A DNA stretch of 64,000 nucleotides from Molossus alvarezi (GCA_037176705.1 CM073891.1:52392571-52456570); one strand, 5' to 3'. Numbered from the stretch's first letter, positions 12,573 through 23,944 are shown. Program-made: numbers and translations. Notes: a model not told the origin generated them from the letters alone.

Positions 12573-12824
12573 GTGTTTTTGTTTTTTTAATCTTCTTTGT
12601 TAATTCTCACCTGAGGATATTTTCCCATTGATTTTTGATGAGAGGTAAGGGAGGGACAAAGAGAAGGAGAGAGAAACATCCATGTGAGAGAGACACATCG
12701 ATTGACCCTGACTGGGCCAGGGAGCCAACCTGCAAACCAGGTATGTGCCCTTAACTGCAATCAAACCTGCGACCCTTCAGTTCGAGGACTCATGCTCTCA
12801 CTGCTGAGCCTAACTGGCCAGGGC
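12573..12824 (-). mobile_element. VES-type SINE with 11-bp target-site duplication
   Basis: A minus-strand SINE ends at the conserved TAACTGGCCAGGG head complement. It is flanked by CTCAGTGTCTA at 12,562-12,572 and again at 12,825-12,835, a direct target-site duplication seen in the sequence. Confidence 0.85.
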
Positions 12825-12835
12825 CTCAGTGTCTA

Positions 12836-15143
12836 TTTATGCTGACCATGGCAGGAGAGTGTTTGACCTGTATAACCTCGTCTGGGTGGACCAGTGTACC
12901 TGCTGACAGGTAAGGGACCTCACTGAGCCCTTTTTCTTAACAAGAAAGGGGCGGGGCTAAAAGTCTGCTCTGGGTTTGAGGGCTGAGTCTAGGCCTCTCA
13001 ATTCAACATTTATTCTCCTGATCTGGGTCCTGGGGAAAAAATGGCTATTCGGACGAGTTTTTGTTCAGTCTACAGTTCCTGGTGGAACATTTTACACAAG
13101 TGCTCTTGCAGAAACAACAGCTCTCGGCAGTTTCTCAGAAATGAGGTGCTTGTAAGACACACAGACAGATAAGTGCTGTGGGCCACTGTGGGTCAGGCAC
13201 CTGCTGGTGGGGAGTGCAGTGCGGGTCCCTAGCAGCCTCTCCCTGAGGAGTCAGATGGACTCAGTCCTGTCCCAGGTGCCCAGCCCATACCCGGCTGAGG
13301 TTCAGCTTGTCCTCCCATTCCTGCTATGAACCCTCCCAGCACCACTCAGTATTTCAGGGGGACTGAGTCTCCCTGAATGCCTTCCCGTTTGTGAACATCC
13401 ATACATGGGAATGTGTCCATTTCTCTCAGCGGGCAATTTTCCAACCCTCGCCTCACTGACAAGGGGGAATGGGCCAATGGCTTCTGCTTACACATCACGT
13501 GTTCCTTTTCCCGACATGAACCACTGTCTGAGATTCATGGAAGAGGGGAAACCATGCACCTAACTGTCAGTGGACACAGTTCTGATCAAAGCCTGGCAGC
13601 GGGAAGGGTTTGGACGTTAACACCCTGGATTCTCCTGGCCGTTCTCTCGCTGCCTGTCCCTGGGCCTGCAGGAGGCAGTCTCTGTCCCTGCCTCACTCAC
13701 TCTTCACAACAGCCCTGAGAGGGAGGCAGGCACAGAGCCTTCCTACACATGAAGATCCTGACCTGGGTACATTAAGGAAGGAGCCCCAAGGCCAAGCAAC
13801 ACTCTTCTTTTTTTATATGCTTCTCATCGGTGACATTGGGCAGATTCACAGGGAGGGCACCTGGGCCATCTTTGGACCCCTGGACCTAGAGGAGGGTCCC
13901 CCACATGCTGTGTGTCCACAAATGTGAGCCAACATGAACGTGAGAATCGTGTTCCACTCTCTGCCCATCAAACCAACACTGTGGCCATTCCGGAGATGAA
14001 CCTCATGATTTCTCATTTTTCTCCCCAGACTGCAAGTCCTTTTATTGCTGAGAGATGGGCTTATACTTGATTTGTGTGGTAACCACTAAGTGCCTTGTGT
14101 GTGCCAGGCCCCAGGCATGCCTTCAAATAAGGCCCTGTCCCTCCCTCAGGACCTCAGGGTGCGCAAAGAGAATCTGGCTGGGCCCTGCTGACAGGAAGTC
14201 TGCGGACAGTCTGCAGGGTTGTTATAACCACTCCAATTCAAGGATGCGTGTGCAACCAACTCTGCCCCACTGTCCCCAGACCCCTGAGAACACTGAGACT
14301 CATCCTCTATAGTGGCCTGGACTCCACTGACCACACTGTTTCTCTTGTAATTCACTAAGGCAAATGTAAGGCATCACTGTTTCACAATAAAGTTATTAAT
14401 CTATATGAAAACTATTGCTATTACTATCCAGAGGCATGCAACTTGAGAACATGGGAAAGGAGTTCCCATGTGAAACTCTCCAAAAGCTCAGAAGCTCCCC
14501 GAAGCAGGAAGAAATCTTGTTTTGTGTTAGGTCCCCTGCTCCTGGTGCACGGCTTGGCACCACACAGGCATTAACTGGTGGTGGCTGCATGACTCAGCCA
14601 GGCTGCATGGACAGGCCAGAGACCACAGAGACAGAGACTGAGCACTTAAATCTACCCCCACCCATAGGGACAGAGTGTTGGGGTAAGATGTGTAGTCTGC
14701 GTAAGGTCCCCAGAGTGCAGAAGGGGCTGCAGAAGCATGAGTGGACATCCTGATTTCTACCCGCTCACTAAACTGCCTCTAACCGTGGGATCAGCAACAA
14801 GGGCAAAATTCCCAAGTCCTGGGAAAGAGGGTCTGGAACCTTTGTCGATGTGAGGCAGTTGGGTGAGAGGCCATAGTGTCAGTAACCTGCCCAGGTCTTG
14901 CTCTCTGTCCTCCCCTTGCCCTGACACCCTCCCCTGAGTGGACCCAGAACCTCGGGATCAGAGTGCGCTACCCCACTGAGAGCTCAGTGTGGGACCTGCA
15001 CAAATACCAGGCCTCTCCCTCTTTTGTTGTAGAAACCTCAAGAAGTAGTACAATTATCTCTGTTTTTTTAGATGAGGAAACAATCCTGGCAAGGTTAAGC
15101 CACAGAAATTGCAAAGTTCTTTAAAAAAGATTTGTGAATATGT
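12836..15143. other. intron, mostly unrecognised
   Basis: GC-rich intronic sequence. It has a likely MIR fragment near 13,640-13,760 and another MIR relic at about 15,010-15,120. No gene seen. Confidence 0.5.
15010..15120 (-). repeat. MIR relic
   Basis: 'caattatctctgttttttta' followed by 'gatgaggaaac' is the reverse complement of the MIR core region. Confidence 0.55.
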
Positions 15144-15410
15144 CCTTGCCAATTTGGCTGAGTGGTTGGAGCGTCGGCCTATGGATCAAAGGGTTGAAGG
15201 TTGGATTCAGTCAAGTGCTCCTAGCAATGTTGCAGGTACAATCTCCAGGCCCTGGTCCAGGTGCATGCAGAAGGCAACCAATCAATGTGTCTCTCACATC
15301 TCTCTCTCTCTCTCTCTCTCTCCTCTCTCACTCTCTCTCCATCCTCCTCCCCTTCTTCTTTCTATGAAGAACAATGGAAAAAAATTCCTTTGGCTGGAGA
15401 TTAATAAAAA
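15144..15410 (+). mobile_element. VES-type SINE
   Basis: It has the head CCTTGCCAATTTGGCTGAGTG, a (TC)n block at about 15,297-15,345 and an A-rich tail. Confidence 0.8.
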
Positions 15411-15634
15411 AAAGTTTTTTGAATAGAAGGTCATCACCTAGGCATAAATTAGCAAAAGAAAAAATCCTAAAGGCAATCAGGGTCCTTCAACAATATTTCT
15501 TCCACTAAGAGAGGAAGGCCTTGGAGTGGTGCAGACGGCTGGGGTGCAGGGGAAGGTCAGCTGGAGAAGTCTCCTGGCTCCTCTTCCTCTCTCAGGACAG
15601 GAGTGCCCACAGCCTCCTGCCCGGGAGGGCTCAC

Positions 15635-15793
15635 CTCCATGCCGGCCTTGTAGAAGTCCAGGTTGCGAAGCTCGTCCTTGCAGCGCACCAGCTCCATCTC
15701 CAGCTGGTCTGCGTGTTTCACCTTCTTCTTTAGAAAGTCCAGCTGTTTGCTAAAGGTTTTAACATGCTGGGCCAAAACCACCACTTGGATGTT
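15635..15793 (-). CDS. CCDC88C-like: CCDC88C-like exon, 53 codons
   Basis: After a CTCCCAG acceptor it reads NIQVVVLAQHVKTFSKQLDF, then LEMELVRCKDELRNLDFYKA, and ends GME before GTGAGC. Daple landmarks are the NIQL start and [23 protein letters not shown]. The first 30 residues have diverged strongly while the DFYKA..ME end is kept. Confidence 0.83.
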
Positions 15794-16121
15794 CTGGGAG
15801 GTAAACAAAGGCAGGGACTGAGCTCAGACACCCACTGGGGTGGGGACAAAAGGGCCACACCCCTGCAGTCCCAGAACAAGCCAGTTCCTGGTGGCCAACT
15901 GTCTGTGTGCAGGCCACTGGGAGGGAAGGCCTATGCTGCAACCAAAACATGTCATCCCCATAGCAGCTCTCAGGACACCTGGCTCTCAGGCAGTGTTGCT
16001 CTGAGTGAGAAGAAACAAGCCTCTGTTGATAGGTCCTATGTTTACCATCCTGGACCTGGGGCCACAGTGACTGGGGCATCCTAGTCCCCCACCCTCCATG
16101 CATGGCAGGCCTCCCACTCAC

Positions 16122-16203
16122 CTCCTGCTTCAGTACCTGCATACCCAGTGCCCGCTGGTTTACCTTGTGCTGGCTGTCCCTGAGCTGTGCGGTCTTCTTC
16201 TCC
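16122..16203 (-). CDS. CCDC88C-like: CCDC88C-like short exon, 27 codons plus 1 base
   Basis: The CTCATAG acceptor is followed by one G that completes a split Leu codon. The exon then reads EKKTAQLRDSQHKVNQRALG and ends MQVLKQE before GTGAGT. It matches the Daple segment QELEEKTEQLVDTRHEVDQL...KQE. At 82 bp it is too short to notice by open-frame length; phase and splice sites carry the call. Confidence 0.8.
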
Positions 16204-16927
16204 CTATGAGATTTAGAGGATGCATGGTGAGGGCTTCTTCAGAAGCACCTGAAACCCCACCACCTTGGGAGACCACAGGGGGAGAGAGAAGGGGACCTGG
16301 CTTCAGGGGATGAGGAGGGGAGTCTGCGTGTGGGGTTTGCATAAATGCTCCCAACTCCAATGTCATTTTGAGTTTTCAATGCCTGCTTTCAGACTACACC
16401 TGGCAGACACAGTTTCCTCTGAGGGTGTGGGGCAGGTAAGCAGACCCCAGGAGCACGTGCCACTCCATTGCCAGGCAGGTATGAGGCCCACTGTTGGGGG
16501 GTAATGGGGAGGCAGCTCCTGAGATGGCTGGCAAAGGGACATCACCAGCATCAGAAAAGGGGGAACAGGCTGACCAGATGTTGGACAAGCATCCTCCCTC
16601 TAGCCAAGCACACAGACATCGGTGTGTGGCCATTGGAGACCCCACTGGGCTTGAGGGTGAACAGCAGGCTGCTTTGGGAAGACTGCAATGTCTGCAGGGG
16701 CAGGAGCCCTAGAGACCCAGCCAAACCCCTCCTGTGCAGCCCAGGGAGGAAGTGGACTAGTCCATGGTCAAACAGGGACCGGGCTGGGAGTAGAGTTCAG
16801 AGACTCCAGGGCCCAAGTCAGAGCTCTCCTGTTCATAGTTCCGCATGGCAGTGACCCTCAGGTGCTAGAAATGTGTTGGTGACACATGGCAGCAGAGCAG
16901 AAAATAGGGGGTAACTGGAGCACTCAC

Positions 16928-17100
16928 AGCTCCTGCATGACAAGACACAGCTTGGCCTTGGTGATCTCTAGCTCCGCATTCAGGTGCTCCTTCTCCTCAC
17001 TGGACTGGCTGTTGGGTGGGCTGGGTGTTGGCTCAGTGCTGGAGGACTTCAGGGGGATGGGCAGCTGCCTGGCCAGGAGGGAGTCCCGCTGCACAACCTC
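16928..17100 (-). CDS. CCDC88C-like: first visible CCDC88C-like exon, 57 codons plus 2 bases
   Basis: It begins after a GCTGCAG acceptor as EVVQRDSLLARQLPIPLKSS and passes through a Ser/Pro-rich stretch (STEPTPSPPNSQSS). It then enters the coiled coil as EKEHLNAELEITKAKLCLVM and ends QE plus CT before GTGAGT. It corresponds to the linker just after the HOOK region in Daple, where a Pro/Ser-rich segment precedes the coiled coil. No further upstream Daple exon is visible. About 100 bp beyond the acceptor the sequence changes character and a SINE begins, so this is the 5' edge of the CCDC88C-like block. Confidence 0.78.
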
Positions 17101-17200
17101 CTGCAGCGGGCAGAGAAAGGGTTCTCACTAGCCTGCTCCTGTGCCCGGCACAAGGCCCACACTCAAACTTGGTGGAAAAATGACCAAAAGACAGAAGAGT

Positions 17201-17425
17201 CCTGGCCAGTTTTAGTCAGTGGTTAGAGCATCAGCCCACAAACCAATGAGTTGTGGGTTCAATCTAGGTCATGGGCATGTACCTTGGCTGCAGTTCATCC
17301 GGGCCCTGGTCAGGGTTGTGTGGGAGGCATCCAGTCCATGTGTCTCTCACATCAATGTTTTTGTCTCATTCCCTCTCTCCCTCCCTCCCACTCTACCTGA
17401 AGATATGGTATATCAATAATGAAAT
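17201..17425 (+). mobile_element. VES-type SINE at the GC-rich/AT-rich boundary
   Basis: It has the head CCTGGCCAGTTTTAGTCAGTGG, the inner TTGTGGGTTCAATCTAGGTC and a CTCCCTCCCTCCCACTC block. To its left lies the GC-rich CCDC88C-like DNA and to its right AT-rich DNA. Confidence 0.82.
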
Positions 17426-17715
17426 AAATCTCTTTTACTTTATTTACCAACCTATGGAATGTACTTAACTGACTATTTGCAAATATTTATTATGTTATAA
17501 AAGGATCAGAACCTGCATGCAGTAGTTTAAGGTTCCATGATTAGCTCTTAGAAGAGAAATTAGAAACTATTTTATTTTAAAGTGCTTCAAACTGTATATA
17601 TTGTCTACAGGTTCTATGTAATATATTATTTTGATAATGATATTAACTTCATCTGAATTTTTAGGTAGATGATTCAGGTCTTACTGTAGTAACATATGAA
17701 GAGGAATAAATATAC
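17426..17715. other. AT-rich spacer, nothing recognised
   Basis: Unique-looking AT-rich DNA between the boundary SINE and the start-codon exon. No gene or clear repeat seen. Confidence 0.4.
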
Positions 17716-17876
17716 CTCATGCAGACAATTGAAAGCTGGAGTTGTAGATAAACCAGCAAACTGCTCATCTTGGATGTTAATTGCAGGTGCTATGGCATCA
17801 ACGGGATCTTCTTGATCCTTTTTCTTTTTCTCTGCCTTTTCTGTGCCTCTGGTACTGTCTTCCATTTTTCACAATT
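17716..17876 (-). CDS. start-codon exon of an unrecognised minus-strand gene
   Basis: The minus strand shows a TTTATTGTAG acceptor, 11 bases of leader, ATG at 17,865-17,863, 50 codons and a GAG|GTATAT donor. The peptide begins MEDSTRGTEKAEKKKKDQED and ends GLSTTPAFNCLHE. The N-terminus is basic/acidic and low-complexity; the second half is more ordered (PAINIQDEQFAGLS). I do not recognise the protein. The leader implies a non-coding first exon upstream, and a suitable one with a GTAAGA donor lies at the CpG promoter (28,533 and up). The donor is phase 0, the same phase as the acceptor of the CCDC88C-like exon at 17,100, so splicing into it would stay in frame. This could also be the first coding exon of an older gene whose remaining exons have been lost or displaced. 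Confidence 0.55.
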
Positions 17877-18869
17877 CTACAATAAAATAATTCCATATTC
17901 AGCTATTTAGAGCTATTTCACTTATACAGTAAAATTAATGGAAAATAATAAAAGAAAGCAAAACTCAACTGGTTTGAGCTATTCTCCAATGGAACTACCT
18001 AGGTGAGGAAAGTTACCTATGATCATGTCATTATAAAAGACTGCTTGGTTATAAAATCACTCTTTATTGTTCCACTTAAATAAACACTTTTAATTTAAAA
18101 AGTAGATCATTGTTGCATCAATTGGAAAAACATATATATAACTAGAATGCAAGCTCCATGAGGGCAGAAATCTAATTTTGTTTACTGAGTATGGTAGTTC
18201 AATTACTGTTCATTGTTTGGGTAAATAAATAAACCTTCACCCTCAAAATGCAACACTAAGTGTATTTAAATTATTTTTGTAAAATAAAAGCAACACCCTG
18301 GGTGCCCCATACTGCCTGAGACATGCACCTGCTCTGCAGGCCACCAGGCTAAGTGTCAACACCCATACTGCCTGCTGTGGCCAAAGCTCAGGCCTATGCT
18401 TGTGTGCACTGCCAGCTGGCCTATCTCTGAAGCTCACGTGTATGCTCAGTTGTCCTATCAGACTTCACTTACAAAGCATAGTGCAAAAATAAAATTATTA
18501 AAATATCAAGATAGTGACACCAGAGTATTAAACTAAATGAATGCAAGACCCTTCTGAGAGTAGGTCCATGCATGACTGCACAGGTCACACACCTATAAAG
18601 ACATTAATTTGCTCATGTATTCGAGTGGACCCAGAGCAACTTCTAACAGGACTTCTGTCTTGGCCGGCAAGGTCTTCATTGGCCCACTTTGGTGGCATTG
18701 GGATGGCTGCCCTTCTTAGAGAGCTGGTGAGAGGCCTCCATTGCACAAGGAAATGTCAATTTAATCATTTGTTCTTTTTATCTTTAAAATATATGAATTT
18801 ACATGCAACAGAAGAGTATACCTGCACTCTTCTCTAGATAAAGGAGATAATGCCTACTTTTACAATTTT

Positions 18870-19030
18870 TTCTTTTAAGATAATTAAATTTATTGGTCTG
18901 ACATTGGTTAATAACATTATGTAAGTTTCAAGTGTACAATACTACAACATATTGTCTATATATTGAGTGCTCACCACCCAAAGACTAGTCTACATCTGTC
19001 ACTGTATATGACCAACAGTTGTAATTTTAA
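18870..19030. repeat. old L1 3'-end relic
   Basis: Contains 'gtttcaagtgtacaatacta' and 'gagtgctcaccacccaaaga', a familiar segment of ancient L1 3' ends. Confidence 0.5.
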
Positions 19031-19264
19031 CATCTGGATCTTCTTTGTAACATGTATTATCTCTAGTGTCTATCTTATTAGATTTCCTGCTCCTTGATCA
19101 TAGGGATCCCCATTCTTGCAATATTAAAAGTATATGAATTCAGAAGGCCAGCTAGGCTCTGGTTCCTGAATTTATTATTCTAGTGACCACAGCCATGTCA
19201 TTTATTCATTAAGTCTCTTTCTTCATCTCTAATTTTTCTGCTTCATAAAGAATATATACCATAA

Positions 19265-19530
19265 TTTCCAACCTTTTTCATCTCATGGTACACATAAAGT
19301 AATAACTAAAATTTTATGGCACACCATTTTTTTTTTGCCAATTTAACACACACACAAAAGGTATATTTGTTTATTTATTTATACTGGTCAGCTATTGTTG
19401 TGTTGACTGTTGTCATTTTTAAATTTGACAAATTGAGGGAAAAGAGGTCAGTGCCCCTCACTAAATAGTCAGATTCTACATGTTTTAACAATTTTTGTGA
19501 CACACGTTGAAAATTGCTGATATATGCAGA
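19265..19530. repeat. dispersed repeat, class not resolved
   Basis: It reads like a known mammalian dispersed repeat ('atggcacaccattttttttt', 'aagaggtcagtgcccctcac', 'tttgtgacacacgttgaaaa'). I cannot name the family with confidence. Confidence 0.4.
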
Positions 19531-19803
19531 TTAAATGTGATAATGCCTCTGGACTGCTAGCTTCCACTCCCTATTTCTAATTTTCTTCCATAGCTATAAA
19601 TTACACATGCAGTTGTTTTCCTCTTCTCACAACAAAAATACATCACAGGTGGTATGTGGCATGTATGTATACCAGGAGGCACTAACTATCAGGTTGTCTT
19701 AATGTGATATGAATAGGTATTGATATCATTTGGACTTTCTCTTCATTAACACACATATATTTTTTCAATGCCATAAAGCAGTTTTTAAAAAGAGCCTATT
19801 ATT

Positions 19804-19980
19804 GCCCTGGGTGATTTGCCTCAGTGGTTAGAGTGTTAGCCTATGGACCAAAGGATCTCAGGTTCAAGTCCGGGTCAAAGACATGTACCTGGGTTGCAGC
19901 TTCAATCCCTGGCCTGGTTAGGGGTCATGTAGGGGGCAACCAATTGATCTCTCTTTCTCTCTCTCTCAAATTATTCTAAA
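19804..19980 (+). mobile_element. VES-type SINE abutting an L1
   Basis: The head GCCCTGGGTGATTTGCCTCAG and a short (TC)n tail end where L1 ORF2 sequence begins. Confidence 0.8.
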
Positions 19981-19983
19981 AAA

Positions 19984-22470
19984 TTCAAGAGGAAAGAAGC
20001 CTTCCAAGCTCTTTCTATGTAGCCAGCGTTATCCTAATTCTAAAACCAGATAAAGACACTATATTAAAAGAAAATTACAGGCCAATATCCCTGATGAACA
20101 TAGATGCTAAAATCCTGAACAAAATACTAGCAAATCAGATCCAGCAATACATCAAAAAAATTATTCACCACAACCAAGTGACATTTATCCCTGGAATGCA
20201 ATGCTAATACAATAGTCACCAAACAATAAATGTGACACATTACATAAACAAAATGAAAGATAAAAACCATATGATCGTATCAATAGATGCTGAAAAGGCA
20301 TTCCACAAAATCCAGCACCCATTTCTGATAAAAACACTCAGTAATCTGGGATTATATCTCGACATAATAAAGGCCATATATGAAAGACCTACAGCCAACA
20401 TCATACTCAATGGGCAAAAACTAAAAGCATTTCCCTTAAGAATAGGAACAAGACAGGGATACCCACTTTCGCACTCTTATTTAACATAGTACTGGAAGCC
20501 TTAGCTACAACAATCAGACTTGAAGAAAAAATAAAAGGCATCCAAATTGGAATGGAGGAAGTGAAACTGTCATTATTCACAGATGACATGATATTATACA
20601 TAGAAAACACCAAAGACTCCATCAAAAATCTACTACATTTAATAAATTAATTTGCAAAGTAACAAGATACAAAATTAACATTCTTATACACAAATAATAA
20701 ACACTCAGAAAGGGAAACTAAAAAAAAAAAAAAAAAAATCCCATTTATCATTGCCGCAAAAAGTTAAGATACTTAGAAATAAACTTATCCAAAAAAATAA
20801 AAGACCTGTTCTCAGAAAACTATAGGACATTTTAAAAAGGAAAGAAAGATATAAAAAAGTGGAAGCATATACCATTATTCATGAATTAGAAGACCATTAA
20901 AATGTCCATACTACCCAAACCAATCTATAGATTGAATGCAATCTCTATTAAAATGTCAATGGTATATTTCACAGATGTAGAACAAATACTCCAAAAGTGT
21001 ATATTGAACAAAAAAAGACCCTGAATAGCTAGAAGAATCTTGAAAAACAAGAACAAAGTGGGAGGAATCACAATATTAGATATCAAGCTGTAGTTCAAAG
21101 CCATTGTAATCAAAACAGCCTGGCTCTGGCACAAAACCAAGCATATAGGTCAATGAAACAGAACAGAAAACTCAGTAACTGACCCAAGACAGTATGCCCA
21201 AATTAATATTTGACAAAGGAGGCAAGAACAAACACAGTGGAGTAAAGACAGTCTCTTCAATAGACAATGCTGGGAAAATTGGACACGTACATTTAAAAAA
21301 AAAAAATGAAACTAACCATCAACTTATACCATACACAAGAACAAACTCAAAGTAATAAAAAACTTAAATGTATCCTGTGAAACCATAAAAATCATACAAG
21401 AAAATGTAGTCAGGAAAATTTCAGACATCACATGTAGCAGAATTTTCACTGATACATCACCTAGGACAAGAGAAACAAAGGAAAAAATTAGTGCATGGGA
21501 CTACCTCAAACTGATAAGCTTCTGCATGGCAAAAGAAACCAGCACCAAAATATAAAGGAAATCCACTCTCTGGGAGATCATATTTGCCAATGATACATTG
21601 AATAAGGAGTTAATATCCAAAATATATAGAGTACTCATACAGCTCAACAAAAGGAAGACAAAGAATCCAATTAAAAATAGGCAGAGAACCTGAATAGACA
21701 CTTCTCCAAACAGGACAAACAAATAACCAAGAGTCATATGAAATAATGCTAAATGTCACTAATCATCAGAGAGATGCAAATTAAAATAACTATGAAGTAT
21801 CACCTCACACCTGCCAAGATGGCTGCCATCAACAAATCATCAAACAAGTGTTGGCAAGGATGTGGAGAAAAGGGGACTCTAGTACACTGCTGGTGGGAAT
21901 GCAGACCGGTGCAGCCACTATGGAAAACAATATATTTCCTCAAAGAATTAAAAATGGAATTGCCATTTGACCCAGTGATCACACTTCTCAGATTATATCC
22001 TAAGAAGCCTGAAACACTAATCAGAAAGAATGTATAAACCCTATGATGATAACAGCACTCTTTACAATAGCTAAATTCTGGAAACAGCTCAAGTGCTCAT
22101 CAGTAGGTGAGTGGATAAAAAAGTGGTGGTGCATTTACACAATAAAATAATATGCAGCTGTAAGAAAGTAAGCTCTTTTAACTTTTGAGATGACTTGGAG
22201 GGATCTGGAGTGCATTATGTTAAGCGAAATAAGCCAGTCAGAGAAATACAAGTACCACATGATCTCACTTATTTATGAAATAAAGTAAAGAAAATAACCT
22301 AATGATCAAAATAGTTCCAGAGACATGAAAGTAGGAAACAGACTGAGAAACCCCAGAGGGATGGGGAATGGGAGTGAAGAGGAGGGTATCCATGGGGAGA
22401 AAGGGGGAATATCTATAATATTTTCAACAATAAAGATACAAAAAATTTCAAAATAAATTTTAAAATGAAA
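19984..22470 (+). mobile_element. 5'-truncated L1, decayed ORF2 to 3' end
   Basis: It starts in the reverse-transcriptase part of ORF2 ('ccagcgttatcctaattcta') and runs through a FTDD-type catalytic motif near 20,580. It continues through the Cys-rich C-terminal region ([18 protein letters not shown] at about 21,849-21,902) to an A-rich 3' end near 22,470. Stops and frameshifts break ORF2 into pieces, the longest being 94 codons. An internal A19 run lies at about 20,720-20,738. It is older than the copy at 40,104. Confidence 0.85.
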
Positions 22471-22479
22471 AACAAACAA

Positions 22480-23500
22480 AAAACACAAGCTGCAGACTAT
22501 CAAATTGAAGAAAAAAAGCTCCAATAATAACCAAAGAGAAAAGACAAATTCTCTACAAAGAAACAAAATTAGATAGCTAGAAGGCTTCTCATGAACAAAA
22601 AGTGTACTTCTTCAAAGTAACTGTTAACTAAATTATTATTTAAAAATGGGGGTTAAATAGTCATCTTCAGACATTGAAACTCAGAGACTCATTGAATAAA
22701 TGTAATGGATAGATATCAGTAAAAATTGAAACAACCTAGAGAAAAGTGGTAAATTGGTAAACATGAATAAATTTTAAAAAGCATTGATCAAAAAACAGTG
22801 ACAACAATAATAAGAACTATTTGTGTGGCTTCAAAAAGAAGTTGGAACTAAAATCCACAAGGCAATAAATGACATGGAAGGTGGAAGGGAAAAGACTGAT
22901 GTTAAAAAATTCTGTTTCTCGAAAGGAGGATGAAGATATTGATCATATGTCTTCTAAGTCCCATGACTATGCTATAATTTTAAGAATAATGACAAGAAGA
23001 AAAGAAAATAGCCTCCCAAACTATTATAGAAGAAAAAGGCGAGTAAAGAGAAACTTTTGACTAAAAGAATACATGAACAGAGAAAAGGAGGAACAACAAA
23101 ATAGGGCAAAAAAGGCAAGGTAAGTGGAAAACACAAAATAAGATGGTAAGAATAGTATATATGTAGAAGTAATTACAAAAAAAGTAAGTGGATTAAAATT
23201 ACCTGTTAAGCAAATTCTCAAATAAAACAGATTTGAAATATTGAGCTATTTCTGTTTATAGGAGACAATCTCAAATACAATGTGACTGGCATGAAGTAAA
23301 AAGATGAAAATATTATTAGATAAAAATATACATCAAAGACAGACAAAATACTAGAGATAAAGAGGAACATTATTTAATGACAAAGAAAGTTATCAGAAAG
23401 AAGTAATAATCCTTAATCATATATAACTAACAACATAGCCTCAAAATATATGTAATGTAAATGTAATTTCTACTCAAAGAATATATCAATGCTACTACCA
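22480..23500 (+). repeat. older L1 relic, probable
   Basis: A-rich sequence with weak L1-like stretches such as 'aagtggattaaaattacctg' and 'ggagacaatctcaaatacaa', which recall the ORF2 endonuclease coding region. No frame survives. Confidence 0.45.
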
Positions 23501-23632
23501 CATGACTGGTTGAAACACTATTGCTACCTTGTCCAAATGGAATGAAGCATTAGCTCCACAAGAACTCTAGTCTGAAGTAAGCTTTTAAATATTTTCTATT
23601 GTAAGTAAACTCTGTGATTGCAATGTATACTA

Positions 23633-23746
23633 TCTTTTTTTTTTTAATCCTCATCTGAGAATATGTTTTTCTTTGAAATTGATTTTTTATAAGAAAGAGA
23701 GGAAGGGGGAGAGAGAGAGAGGGAGGGAGGGAGAGAGAGAGAGGGG

Positions 23747-23778
<32 letters not shown>

Positions 23779-23922
23779 AACATTGATGTGAGAGAGAAAC
23801 ATCAGTTGGTTGCTTCCCACAGGGATTGAACTCAAAACCTAGGTTTGTGCCCTGACTGGAAATTGAACCCACAACCTTTCATTTTATGGGTCAATGCTCT
23901 GACCAACTGAGCCACCTGGACA
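23633..23922 (-). mobile_element. VES-type SINE with long (GA)n block
   Basis: Starts with poly-T and 'aatcctcatctgagaatatg', has GA-rich sequence at 23,696-23,776 and ends with 'ctgaccaactgagccacctg', the reversed SINE head. Confidence 0.85.
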
Positions 23923-23942
23923 TATACAATAAATACTATTTT

Positions 23943-23944
<2 letters not shown>

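Larger units (their letters stand above)
1..17100 (-). other. CCDC88C-like: CCDC88C (Daple)-like gene, internal coiled-coil exons, partial
   Basis: Nine exons on the minus strand encode a continuous Daple-type coiled coil of about 702 codons. In coding order they are 17100-16928, 16203-16122, 15793-15635, 12325-12179, 11574-11418, 8478-8303, 4688-4551, 3018-1987 and 45-1 (cut by the window). All introns checked are GT/AG and the phases fit: 0, 2, 0, 0, 0, 1, 0, 0. Known family role: Daple is a cytoplasmic scaffold that binds Dishevelled through its C-terminus and activates G-alpha-i; the coiled coil mediates self-association. The match to Daple is closer than to Girdin (CCDC88A), for example the run 'QLEGLEQENKQLNEENL' and the motif 'MVETMRFT'. 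Substitutions are frequent for a mammalian orthologue, and no HOOK-domain exon is visible upstream, so I infer a 5'-truncated paralogue under some constraint rather than true CCDC88C. The C-terminal half lies outside the window. Confidence 0.8.
17880..19800. other. AT-rich intronic or intergenic DNA with old repeats
   Basis: Old L1 3'-end relic at about 18,870-19,030 ('gtttcaagtgtacaatacta'). MIR relic at about 19,145-19,260. An unclassified dispersed repeat at about 19,265-19,530 has the recognisable text 'catctcatggtacacataaa' and 'aagaggtcagtgcccctcac'. No gene seen. Confidence 0.5.

Noticed and set aside
19804..19900. tRNA gene candidate from A/B-box-like sequence
   Set aside because: It is the tRNA-derived head of a VES SINE, with degenerate cloverleaf and SINE body following; the same holds for the other SINE heads.
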